From contig CABQEV010000011.1 in NCBI GenBank assembly GCA_902463265.1, forward strand, positions 1 through 63,842: a DNA stretch of 63,842 bases, read 5' to 3'. The DNA is from UMGS1889 sp900556055. GTDB taxonomy: Bacteria > Bacillota > Clostridia > Oscillospirales > Ruminococcaceae. The notes beneath the pieces were generated by a model. The model was not told the origin of the DNA and searched no databases. It worked only from the letters and a program-made list of their open reading frames with translations. The position numbers and the translations under genes were made by a program. Positions 7,553 through 14,557 of the stretch are shown piece after piece (within the stretch, counting starts at the first letter, position 1; each line of letters begins with the position of its first letter).

Positions 7553-7605
7553 ATTATAGTATCAAATTTGTTACTTGTCAACTGTTTTAATCATAAATTT
7601 GATAC
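7553..7605 (-). promoter_or_regulatory. Phage early promoter with repressor operators
   Basis: On the minus strand TTGACA (7576-7581), 17 bp, TATAAT (7553-7558). A near-perfect dyad GTATCAAATTTGTTAC (7559-7574) fills the spacer. A second, partial copy (CATAAATTTGATAC) lies at about 7592-7605. This is the architecture of a CI-type switch: bound repressor would block early transcription. Confidence 0.7.
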
Positions 7606-7639
7606 TTTTGTATTTTTGCACAATATGGAGGGGGTTACT

Positions 7640-8404
7640 ATGGCAAAAAAGCTACAAAAATCACCTGACTTTTCAGACTTTTTCAATAATTTAATAGACA
7701 TATGCAATTCTCGAAATACCACACCCACAGCATTAGCAGAAAGGTATGCGAGCAGAAGCGTACTTACTGCATGGAAAAACGGAACAATTAACGCAAATAT
7801 AGTTCCAAAATTGGCACTCGATTTAAATGCTTCTATAAATGATTTTTTTATCAAAGGCAAAGAAAAAAGCCCCTCAGCCGAGCAAACGGCAAAGGAGCAG
7901 GTACTCTCGAAAGAAGAAAAGGAGCTTCTCGGATATTTCAGCGTATTGCCCCGTGATGTCCGTCAGAAGCTTCTCGGAAGAGCGGAGCTTCTGGCAGAGC
8001 AGGCAAGCGAGCAGCCGGAAGATCAGCAGGAGCCGATGATCCTGCTGCGTCACAGCCTGTATATGGTTTCTGCCGGAACAGGCTTCGACCTCGACGAAGG
8101 CGACAGTTGGGACGAGGTCCCCGTACCCGATACATCCGAAGCCCGCAAAGCCGACTTCTGCATAACGGTTTCCGGTAACAGCATGGAGCCGAAATTTTTC
8201 AATGAGGACGTTGTTTTAGTAAAGCAAACATCTTCGATAGACGAAGGCGAAATAGGAATATTCCGTATCGGACAAAAGGGATATATAAAAAAATACGGTG
8301 GAGACAGATTAATATCACTTAACCCCAATTATAGTGATATATTGTTCTCGGATTACGACTTTGAAGATATATCATGCTGCGGTCTTGTCTTGGGAATTGC
8401 ATAA
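7640..8404 (+). CDS. LexA/CI-type phage repressor (HTH plus S24 peptidase)
   Basis: 254 aa from ATG 7640 (GGAGGGGG 7 nt upstream). The N-terminal 65 residues form an XRE-like HTH (TALAERYASRSVLTAWKNGT). The C-terminal S24 domain has the Ser in SGNSMEP and the Lys region GEIGIFRIGQKGYIKKYGG, consistent with RecA-stimulated self-cleavage. It keeps the prophage silent by binding operators at 7559-7605. It lies divergent from the early operon. The upstream frame to 7388 is non-coding leader. Confidence 0.88.
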   Translation: MAKKLQKSPDFSDFFNNLIDICNSRNTTPTALAERYASRSVLTAWKNGTINANIVPKLALDLNASINDFFIKGKEKSPSAEQTAKEQVLSKEEKELLGYFSVLPRDVRQKLLGRAELLAEQASEQPEDQQEPMILLRHSLYMVSAGTGFDLDEGDSWDEVPVPDTSEARKADFCITVSGNSMEPKFFNEDVVLVKQTSSIDEGEIGIFRIGQKGYIKKYGGDRLISLNPNYSDILFSDYDFEDISCCGLVLGIA

Positions 8405-8426
8405 AATGAAGAAAGGACAGTTATCT

Positions 8427-9089
8427 ATGAAGCATTACATAAAAACGGTAATAATTATTCTTGCAGGAGCCATTCTGCTTTCCGCATGCTCAAAACCAGC
8501 TGACATAGCAAACGAAACCACAGTAATTACTTACGAGGATGGAGATGAGATGTCTTTGTCCATAATAGATTTCAAAAGCTCTGATTGCTTTCGCAATGCC
8601 AAATGGGGAATGACAGCATCAGATTTGAAGAGTTCAGAATACAATCAATCAAATTTTGCTGACCTTGACGATGAAACGATATGTACTTCATACATTTACG
8701 GCGAAATAACAGTATCAGCATCATATCACCTCAGAGATGGAGCACTCAGAAGAATATCGCTTATATTAGATACTCCCGATGACTATACAGAAGAAGATAT
8801 TGTTCAGCTTTATAACACCATTTCGGCAGAAATCTCTGAAACAAACGGATCATCTAATGAGCATATGAAATTAAAAGAAGACGATTATATTGAAGGACTT
8901 GATGATGAAACAAATCAAAAATTAACAGATGGATCTCCTGAAAAAGAATATATAAAAACTTGGACTAATGACACAACTAAAATAGAGCTGTTCCGATCTT
9001 ACTATTCAGAATCTGAGTCTTTTAGCGGAAATGTTATTCCTGCTCACCAAAGCATTTCTGTTGCCTACTCTGACATTAATTTAAGTTAA
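8427..9089 (+). CDS. Prophage-encoded surface lipoprotein (lysogenic cargo)
   Basis: 220 aa: a lipoprotein signal peptide with lipobox LLSAC, then an acidic exported domain (DFKSSDCFRNAKWGMTAS...). Start ATG 8427 with AAAGGA 10 nt upstream; ATG 8406 is less well placed. It follows the repressor by 22 nt and is probably co-transcribed with it, so it would be made in lysogens, as expected for a conversion or superinfection-exclusion gene at the end of a Mu-like phage. Family not recognised. Confidence 0.65.
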   Translation: MKHYIKTVIIILAGAILLSACSKPADIANETTVITYEDGDEMSLSIIDFKSSDCFRNAKWGMTASDLKSSEYNQSNFADLDDETICTSYIYGEITVSASYHLRDGALRRISLILDTPDDYTEEDIVQLYNTISAEISETNGSSNEHMKLKEDDYIEGLDDETNQKLTDGSPEKEYIKTWTNDTTKIELFRSYYSESESFSGNVIPAHQSISVAYSDINLS

Positions 9090-9352
9090 TACCAACCAGT
9101 TGGCATATTGGTATAAAAAAGTTGGCATTAAACTGTTTATTGATCTCTTTTTCGTTCCGTTTTTTTAAAGCAAAAAAATAAAGGTGTTTTCTTCGTAAAC
9201 GCCCTGTTTTATAGCGTTTCAACGCACAGAAAACACCTTGGAAACACTAAACAATAAAAAGAAAACCGATTCCGCACATTCGGGCAAAACCCCGTGTGGA
9301 ATCGGTTTTCTTTTTTGACAAGTTCCCATTAAGTTGGCATTAAAAAATCTCA
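9090..9352. other. Inferred left end of the Mu-like prophage
   Basis: No gene. It contains an inverted repeat ATACCAA/TTGGTAT (9089-9114) around AGTTGGCATA, exact 14-bp direct repeats AAGTTGGCATTAAA at 9119-9132 and 9331-9344, and a relaxed copy AAGTTCCCATTAA just before the last. These look like transposase end sites. Reading inward, the outermost TG is at 9352-9351 (TGAGATTTTTTAATGCC), so 9352 is my estimate for the terminus. Two hairpins lie between: 9181-9239 and a strong terminator at 9260-9317. Confidence 0.5.
9260..9317 (+). terminator. Intrinsic terminator at the prophage end
   Basis: Long stem AAGAAAACCGATTCC/GGAATCGGTTTTCTT followed by T residues; it would stop transcription from the repressor-lipoprotein operon. 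A second hairpin, AAGGTGTTTTCT (9181-9192) and AGAAAACACCTT (9228-9239), lies upstream. Confidence 0.75.
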
Positions 9353-9446
9353 GCTATTCGCACTCACAAACCGCGTATCTACGTCATTTTCACACCCCTG
9401 TTCCGTTTTTTCTCCCCCTGTTCCCCCTATTCCTATTTATTGTATT

Positions 9447-10012
9447 ATGACTGTCAGATAACAACAATAGAAACAGAAAGACTGATACTTCGCCGTTTTG
9501 AGTATTCAGATATTGATTCTATGCTGCGCAACTGAATAGCAGACGAACAGACACAATGGGATTATGGTGAACCGTATTATCCTACATCTGATGATGTTCG
9601 GAAGTTATTTGATACAAAGTATATTGTTTCTTATTCCTGTAAAGATTATTATCGCTGGGCGGTTATTGAAAAGGCATCCGATGAATGTATAGGACAAATT
9701 GCATTTTTCTTAGTTGACAGCAGCAATCAGCATGGTGAGATCGAGTATGTTATCGGACCTGCATTTCAAGGCAAGGGATATGCCACGGAAATGACGAAAG
9801 CTGTTATTGGTTTTGGGTTTGAAAAAATCAACTTTCATAGAATTGAGATCGATTGCCGTACAGTAAATGAAGCTTCACGCAGAGTTATTGAAAAGTGCGG
9901 ACTTACATACGAAGGAACATTTCGTGATTTTTTCTGGAGAAAAGATCATTTTGAGGGAAGAAGAGTTTATTCCATTCTCAAAAGCGAATGGGAAGAATTA
10001 AACAACAAATAG
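9447..10012 (+). pseudogene. GNAT acetyltransferase pseudogene (RimJ/RimL type)
   Basis: The reading frame from 9458 encodes ITTIETERLILRRFEYSD, a TGA at 9533-9535 where MLRN-W-IADEQ is expected, then an intact remainder with the acetyl-CoA loop GPAFQGKGYATEM and VNEASRRVIEKCGLTYEG. The only nearby ATG (9447) is out of phase. So there is a Trp-to-stop change and a damaged start. The 3' part from 9791 could still be read as 73 aa, but it lacks half the fold. It is followed by the first repeated intergenic unit of the cassette-like array. Confidence 0.8.
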
Positions 10013-10017
10013 AACTT

Positions 10018-10166
10018 CCGATTTATAGGGCATCAAAAGGCTGTGCAGTAAAATCCTGCGCAGCCTTTCCCGTTTTGCCGCAGCTCATGCTGACTTGCCT
10101 TTTGCCAAGGGTTGATTTAAAAAAAGCTATGTGGTATAATTATTTTATTGATAAATCGGGATTTAG
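10018..10166 (+). repeat. Cassette-array intergenic unit A (terminator plus promoter)
   Basis: Hairpin AAAGGCTGTGCAG (10036-10048) / CTGCGCAGCCTTT (10056-10068), a conserved middle containing GCCAAGGGTTGATTT, and promoter TTGATT (10112-10117)-17-TATAAT (10135-10140). Units B (10738-10875) and C (11430-11576) share this structure and much of the sequence. Confidence 0.8.
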
Positions 10167-10179
10167 TGAGGTAATATAG

Positions 10180-10716
10180 ATGAATGTCATAGAAACAATC
10201 AACAAAAGGCATAGTTACAGAGGTAAGTATAAATCCGATACAGTTCCCAAAGAAGATCTGATAACAATAATGAAAGCGGGACTGAGCGCTCCATCAGGCT
10301 GTAATAAACAAACAACAAGTCTGATAGCAGTTGATGATAAAGCTATATTGAATAAACTGCACAGCGTTATAGATCCACCGGTCGGAGAAACGGCTCCAGC
10401 CATGATCTGCGTACTAACGCAAAGAATACCCGCATACAGGGAAAAGTGTTTTGCAGTTCAGGATTATTCTGCCGCAATTGAAAATATGTTGTTAGCCATA
10501 GTTGGACTTGGATATCAGAGCTGTTGGTATGAAGGACACATTACCGATGAGGACAAAATAGGTTATCAAATGGCTCAAATTCTAAATGTTCCCGATAACT
10601 TTGAGCTGGTGTGCTTTTTGCCGATCGGCATTGCCGAAACAGAACCGACTTTACCTAAGAAGCGAACTTTTGAGGAACGAGCATGGTTTAATGGCTTTCC
10701 GAATACTCAAAATTAA
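10180..10716 (+). CDS. Nitroreductase-family flavoprotein
   Basis: 178 aa. FMN-dependent nitroreductase fold: the N-terminal ETINKRHSYRGKYKSDTVP gives the R-x-S/H-x-R flavin contact, then 'APSGCNKQTTSLIAV' and 'AIENMLLAIVGLGYQSCWYEG' with the second flavin-binding stretch. Likely reduces nitroaromatics, quinones or related substrates with NAD(P)H in the cytoplasm. It is a single-gene unit flanked by intergenic units A and B, the first supplying its promoter. Confidence 0.85.
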   Translation: MNVIETINKRHSYRGKYKSDTVPKEDLITIMKAGLSAPSGCNKQTTSLIAVDDKAILNKLHSVIDPPVGETAPAMICVLTQRIPAYREKCFAVQDYSAAIENMLLAIVGLGYQSCWYEGHITDEDKIGYQMAQILNVPDNFELVCFLPIGIAETEPTLPKKRTFEERAWFNGFPNTQN

Positions 10717-10737
10717 TTTTAGCATACAACATCTTCC

Positions 10738-10875
10738 AATTTATAAGTCATCAAAAGGCTGTGCAGTAAAATCCTGCGCAGCCTTTCTTTTTTGCCGCAG
10801 CCCATGCTGACCCGCCTTTTGCCAAGGGTTGATTTTAAAAAAGTGATGTGGTATAATTATTTTATTGATAAATCT
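10738..10875 (+). repeat. Cassette-array intergenic unit B (terminator plus promoter)
   Basis: Hairpin 10754-10766/10774-10786 followed by CTTTTTT, the same GCCAAGGGTTGATTT middle, promoter TTGATT (10829-10834)-17-TATAAT (10852-10857) and a TTATTTTATTGATAAATC tail shared with unit A. Confidence 0.8.
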
Positions 10876-10894
10876 AAATTTGTAGGAGAATATA

Positions 10895-11425
10895 ATGAAA
10901 ATAATAGCTATTGGAGCTGTGACAGCAGGCGGAAAAACAACGGTCGTAAATGCAATCAAAGATAGGCTTCCAAGAACAGCATCACTTCACTTTGATGACT
11001 ACTCATTTGAAGGAGAAGTCGAAGACTTTTCAAAATGGGTGTCAGAAGGAGCAGATGTTCATGTATGGAACTTATCGCCGTTAAAAACTGATATTGATAA
11101 AATAGTCCGCAGTGGTGAATGTGACTTTTTACTGTTGGACTATCCATTTGCATACCAACATCAGATGATAAAATCTTATTTGGATTTATGCATATTTATT
11201 GACACACCATTAGATATAGCAATGGCTCGAAGAGTTCTTAGAGATATGAAAGAGGCTACGTCAGATGAAATTCGCAATGAAATGGATACATATTTAAAAT
11301 GTGCAAGAACAGCCTATATTCAGATGGTGAAAAAACATTTGTCAACTTGCGATTATGTAATTGATGGCGCTCAAGAACTTGAAAGCATTATCAATGAAGC
11401 TATTGAAATAATTTCAAGAATCTAA
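10895..11425 (+). CDS. Uridine-kinase-like P-loop kinase
   Basis: 176 aa. Walker A GAVTAGGKTT at residues 7-16, FDDYSFEGE with the acidic substrate-side motif, and LDYPF after a hydrophobic strand in the Walker B position, then a lid-like RRVLRDM. It resembles nucleoside or AAA-type small-molecule kinases annotated as uridine kinase; the substrate is unknown. Start ATG 10895 after GTAGGAG. It is a single-gene unit between intergenic units B and C. Confidence 0.65.
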   Translation: MKIIAIGAVTAGGKTTVVNAIKDRLPRTASLHFDDYSFEGEVEDFSKWVSEGADVHVWNLSPLKTDIDKIVRSGECDFLLLDYPFAYQHQMIKSYLDLCIFIDTPLDIAMARRVLRDMKEATSDEIRNEMDTYLKCARTAYIQMVKKHLSTCDYVIDGAQELESIINEAIEIISRI

Positions 11426-11429
11426 ATTC

Positions 11430-11576
11430 CAATTAATAAGTCATCAAAAGGCTGTGCAGAAAACTCCTGCGCAGCCTTTCCCGTTTTGCCGCCCGAACGT
11501 TTTTCACCAAACAACGATGCATTGAGTACGAAACAACGAATTGATAATTGATTCGGCTGTATCTTTATGCTATAAT
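11430..11576 (+). repeat. Cassette-array intergenic unit C (diverged)
   Basis: Hairpin 11447-11459/11467-11479 as in A and B, shared CCCGTTTTGCCGC, then a different middle and promoter TTGATT (11548-11553)-17-TATAAT (11571-11576). MITE copy 2 follows 14 bp later. Confidence 0.7.
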
Positions 11577-11590
11577 TAGCGTACACCGGT

Positions 11591-11699
11591 GATAAAACTA
11601 AAAACACATTGAATTATGGGAATCTCTCACCACAAAACCGCATATATCAAAGCTTTTGCGGCGATTTCTTCTCCATAATTCTAATGGCTTTTATTATAA
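11591..11699 (+). mobile_element. MITE-like palindromic element, copy 2
   Basis: 109 bp: ACTAAAAACACATTG ... core with ATATCAAAGCTTTTGCGG ... CTAATGGCTTTTATTATAA. It lies between promoter C and the ribosome site of the XRE regulator, so it forms part of that transcript's leader. Confidence 0.75.
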
Positions 11700-11719
11700 A
11701 ATAGTTCGGAGGTATTAAA

Positions 11720-12847
11720 ATGCAAGTGAACATTGGTGAAAAAATAAAAGATCTGCGAAAGACAGCGGGAAGAAAACAGGAGGATCTGGCTGTCGCTTTA
11801 GGTGTTACGCCGCAAGCCGTTTCAAGGTGGGAATCAAACGGCGGTTATCCCGATATTGAGATGATCCCATCTATCGCTAATTATTTTCACATAACAATTG
11901 ATGAGCTGTTTGGCTATAATAACGACAGGAACAGAATAATTCAGAATTATAATGATAAGGCTCAGCGGCTGATAAATAATAACGGTGATATGACGGAATG
12001 CATTGCCCTGATGCGAAAAGCACTTGAAGAATTTCCCGGCAGAGCGGATCTCAAGACAAAACTCGCCTGTGCCTTAAATATGCAGGGTCGGAAGAAGAAT
12101 GGCGAAGTTCCTAATATCTTCTGGGAAGAAGCCGCTAAGCTTTATGAGGAATTACTGTCTCATGACCAATCGTGTATCATTCCGTTGATATCTATATATT
12201 CCATGCTCGGAAAACATGAAAAAGCCGAGGAGAAAGCATCGGAACAGCCTGATCTTGAATTGTGCAGGCAGGTCCTGCTGGGGAATCTGGCAAGTATCGG
12301 CAGCATAAATGATGATAAAAGAGCTGAACAATACCGTGGGAACGCAGTGCTGGAGCTGCTTCATGCTTTTCAAAAATCGCTGGACGAAGCGATAGTGTGC
12401 AATGCTAAATTGATGAATAGCCGTGAAGGACTGGAGATCCTTTTATTGACTCGGCAGCTGTTTGAAAAAATAGTGGGTACTGAGTGCTGCGGATTTCACA
12501 GCGACTTATGTTTTATAAATATGGAATGCGTAAGGATCGCAAATAATATCGGGGATCATGAAGCTGCAATGGACTGTTTTGATTCGGCGTTTGAGCATTT
12601 CAGAAAATTTGAACAGCGGAAAAACGGAAAGATCCAAAAGTGGGAAGGGCAGAATGATGAAAACAGAAAGAACATGAACAGCGATGAACATTTTTCTTCA
12701 TCACTGCTGAGATCGGTAGATCCGTCAGGTCATAAAGTGATCGTATGCGAGCCAAGCTTTTTGGAAAAGGCTGTGAATTCTTTTCCGGAGGATAAAAAGA
12801 AGATCATTACAGAAGATCCGAAGTATGCTTGTTTATTCGATTACTGA
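11720..12847 (+). CDS. XRE-family regulator with TPR-like C-terminal domain
   Basis: 375 aa from ATG 11720 (GGAGG 7 nt upstream). Residues 3-65 are a clear HTH_XRE (KIKDLRKTAGRKQEDLAVAL and GVTPQAVSRWESNGGYPDIE). Residues 75-340 are helical with repeats resembling tetratricopeptides (ECIALMRKALEEFPGRADLK), as in RRNPP-like or stress regulators that sense peptides or partners. No obvious target gene is adjacent. The leader contains MITE copy 2. It is the last gene of the cassette-like stretch. Confidence 0.75.
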   Translation: MQVNIGEKIKDLRKTAGRKQEDLAVALGVTPQAVSRWESNGGYPDIEMIPSIANYFHITIDELFGYNNDRNRIIQNYNDKAQRLINNNGDMTECIALMRKALEEFPGRADLKTKLACALNMQGRKKNGEVPNIFWEEAAKLYEELLSHDQSCIIPLISIYSMLGKHEKAEEKASEQPDLELCRQVLLGNLASIGSINDDKRAEQYRGNAVLELLHAFQKSLDEAIVCNAKLMNSREGLEILLLTRQLFEKIVGTECCGFHSDLCFINMECVRIANNIGDHEAAMDCFDSAFEHFRKFEQRKNGKIQKWEGQNDENRKNMNSDEHFSSSLLRSVDPSGHKVIVCEPSFLEKAVNSFPEDKKKIITEDPKYACLFDY

Positions 12848-12999
12848 TCTTGCATGATCGGTAATGCTGCGTTGGGGTGTTCGGCTGATTTCTGATTATC
12901 GGTCAATAAAAGATCCCGACACTTTAACGTGACGGCGAAAAATCGTCCGAGGCATTGATAAAAGCTTGTATTTCCCACTATCCTACTTAACATTATCGT

Positions 13000-13053
13000 T
13001 GTTTTTTCATTATCCCTTGAAAAATCGGATCAAATATGTTATAATAAATACAG
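13000..13053 (+). promoter_or_regulatory. Promoter of the first rpn gene
   Basis: TTGAAA-17-TATAAT within this interval, followed by GGAGG before ATG 13075. The stretch 12848-13000 shows no further feature. Confidence 0.6.
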
Positions 13054-13074
13054 CAAACAAGGAGGTATTTTTCT

Positions 13075-13962
13075 ATGGCAAGAGATGTAGTGTCCGCAAA
13101 GCTCGATATAATTTTCAAAAAGCTTTTCACCGAAAATGAGGATATGCTTCATTCCTTTGTGGCAAGCATGCTCGATGTGCCGCAGGAAAGCATCTCCGAA
13201 ATAAAAATAACAAATCCCGAACTCCCGCCCGAAACCCTTGCGGGGAAGTTCAGCCGTCTTGATCTTAGTCTGAGAGTAGATGATCGTCTTGTCAATGTGG
13301 AAATTCAGGTCAAAAATGACACGGATTATCGTGACAGAACGCTGTTTTACTGGGCAAAGCTCTATTCATCGGAACTCAAAAGCGGCGAGGATTACAGTGA
13401 GCTGAAACAGACCATAACTATAAATATCATTAATTTCAATATGTTTTCGGGTGATGATTATCATACCGAAGTCGCAGCAATAATAAAGGGTACAGATGAA
13501 GTATTTTCCGATAAATTCAGCATACATTTCTTTGAACTCAAAAAGGTTGGAAAGAAGCCAGATCCGAAGAACAGCCGCAAGCTGTGGCTGCAATTTATCA
13601 ATGCCGATAGCGAGGAGGAATTTGAGATGATCAGTCAGACAAATATCCCGATAATGCAGAAAGCTGTAAATGTTATCTATGATATGTCCGAGGATACAAG
13701 AATAAGGGAGATCGCCCGTCTGCGTGAAAAGGCTTTGCATGATGAAGCATCGGCTATAAAGAATGCTAAGATGGAGGGTGAAGCCATAGGCATAGCCAAA
13801 GGCGAAGCAAGAGGTATGGCTAAAGGTGAAGCCATAGGCATTGCCAAGGGTGAAGCAAGCGGTATGGCTAAAGGCATTGCCAAAGAAAGAGCCGATGCCA
13901 TAGCCAAAATGAAATCCCTCGGTTTCACTGAAGAACAGATAAGGAGTATCTATCCGCAATAA
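13075..13962 (+). CDS. Rpn-family PD-(D/E)XK nuclease (recombination-promoting / anti-phage)
   Basis: 295 aa. The N-terminal two thirds match the Rpn/PDDEXK-transposase family: 'KLDIIFKKLFTENED', the catalytic region SRLDLSLRVDDRLVNVEIQV with D and E-x-Q, then FYWAKLYSSELKSGEDY. Residues 225-265 are tandem repeats of GEAIGIAKG/GEASGMAKG. The last 25 residues (MKSLGFTEEQIRSIYP) form a small helical tail. An in-frame ATG at 13627 (residue 185) has GAGGAGG 8 nt upstream and could start a separate 111-aa C-terminal protein. Related E. coli Rpn proteins have such internally started antitoxins. A terminator follows at 13993-14024. Paralog at 59402. Confidence 0.85.
   Translation: MARDVVSAKLDIIFKKLFTENEDMLHSFVASMLDVPQESISEIKITNPELPPETLAGKFSRLDLSLRVDDRLVNVEIQVKNDTDYRDRTLFYWAKLYSSELKSGEDYSELKQTITINIINFNMFSGDDYHTEVAAIIKGTDEVFSDKFSIHFFELKKVGKKPDPKNSRKLWLQFINADSEEEFEMISQTNIPIMQKAVNVIYDMSEDTRIREIARLREKALHDEASAIKNAKMEGEAIGIAKGEARGMAKGEAIGIAKGEASGMAKGIAKERADAIAKMKSLGFTEEQIRSIYPQ
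13612..13629 (+). promoter_or_regulatory. Internal ribosome site inside rpn copy 1
   Basis: GAGGAGG (13612-13618), 8-nt spacer, ATG (13627-13629) in the same frame as the nuclease. The second copy has the same arrangement at 59939-59956, at the same codon (185), with different spacer bases. Confidence 0.65.
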
Positions 13963-13992
13963 ACCCAAAACCCAAACCCTTAAACATAATCA

Positions 13993-14024
13993 AAGAGCTG
14001 TACATCGAAAACTGTACAGCTCTT
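13993..14024 (+). terminator. Terminator of rpn copy 1
   Basis: AAGAGCTGTAC/GTACAGCTCTT stem followed by seven T. Confidence 0.8.
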
Positions 14025-14030
14025 TTTTTC

Positions 14031-14198
14031 TTATGTACCCGCACTGAATCTCCCAGCCGCTTCAATAAGCTTCTCAGCCAGTGTAACTGTTGTCAGCAGC
14101 GGGTCGCCTTCCCTTATCCTCATTGTCCTGCGGATCTCCTTGGGGATAACAACACGTCCGAGGTCGTCGATACGTCTGACAATTCCCGTTGCTTTCAT
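14031..14198 (-). pseudogene. Internally deleted AbrB/SpoVT-type regulator
   Basis: 55 codons from ATG 14198. Residues 1-31 are a textbook AbrB/SpoVT swapped-hairpin DNA-binding start (MKATGIVRRIDDLGRVVIPK, EIRRTMRIREGDPL). Then the sequence jumps to LLTTVTLAEKLIEAAGRF, which resembles the very C-terminal helix of SpoVT. About 120 residues, including the rest of the beta-barrel and GAF domain, are missing. It may be a dead remnant or a micro-repressor made of only the N-terminal half. Confidence 0.65.
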
Positions 14199-14347
14199 TA
14201 ATATATCCAACCTTTCGTTTATTTTTTTCATAGCCATCTGACTGCATTGATAGTTTTTGCGAATCTTGGGGATTTATACATTTTGAAAGTGGGATTTTTG
14301 AGATAGTAGGGTTTAAAAATCAAAGATTTTCAAGCTTTGCTCCTTCC

Positions 14348-14536
14348 ATGGAAGTAATATTGTTCCTGCAGGCTGTGAAAAAAGCCTGTCACCTGCTGCG
14401 CTCCACACTGATGTCGGTCGGAGAAACAGCCGATGCACCGGGGTTTGCGGATATGCTGTATTTCAGCAAAAAATTCCGTGCCTATACAGGCGTTTCGCCT
14501 AATGAGTACAGAAGGCCGGTACAGAGGAAATATTGA
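14348..14536 (+). pseudogene. AraC-family regulator fragment (C-terminal HTH only)
   Basis: The frame reads KKACHLLRSTLMSVGETADA then GFADMLYFSKKFRAYTGVSP and NEYRR, which is the second HTH of an AraC/XylS protein. There is no upstream sensor domain or ribosome site. It ends just before the convergent helicase gene. Confidence 0.7.
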
Positions 14537-14557
14537 GCGAAATTACGCACCGCCCCA

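Noticed and set aside
1..9352. Tn7-like element
   Set aside because: MuA/MuB-type genes occur with a LexA-type phage repressor, HTH and phage replication genes; no TnsA, TnsD or TniQ is seen.
9791..10012. Functional 73-aa acetyltransferase
   Set aside because: It lacks the first half of the GNAT fold; upstream codons continue the family after an in-frame TGA, so it is a pseudogene remnant.
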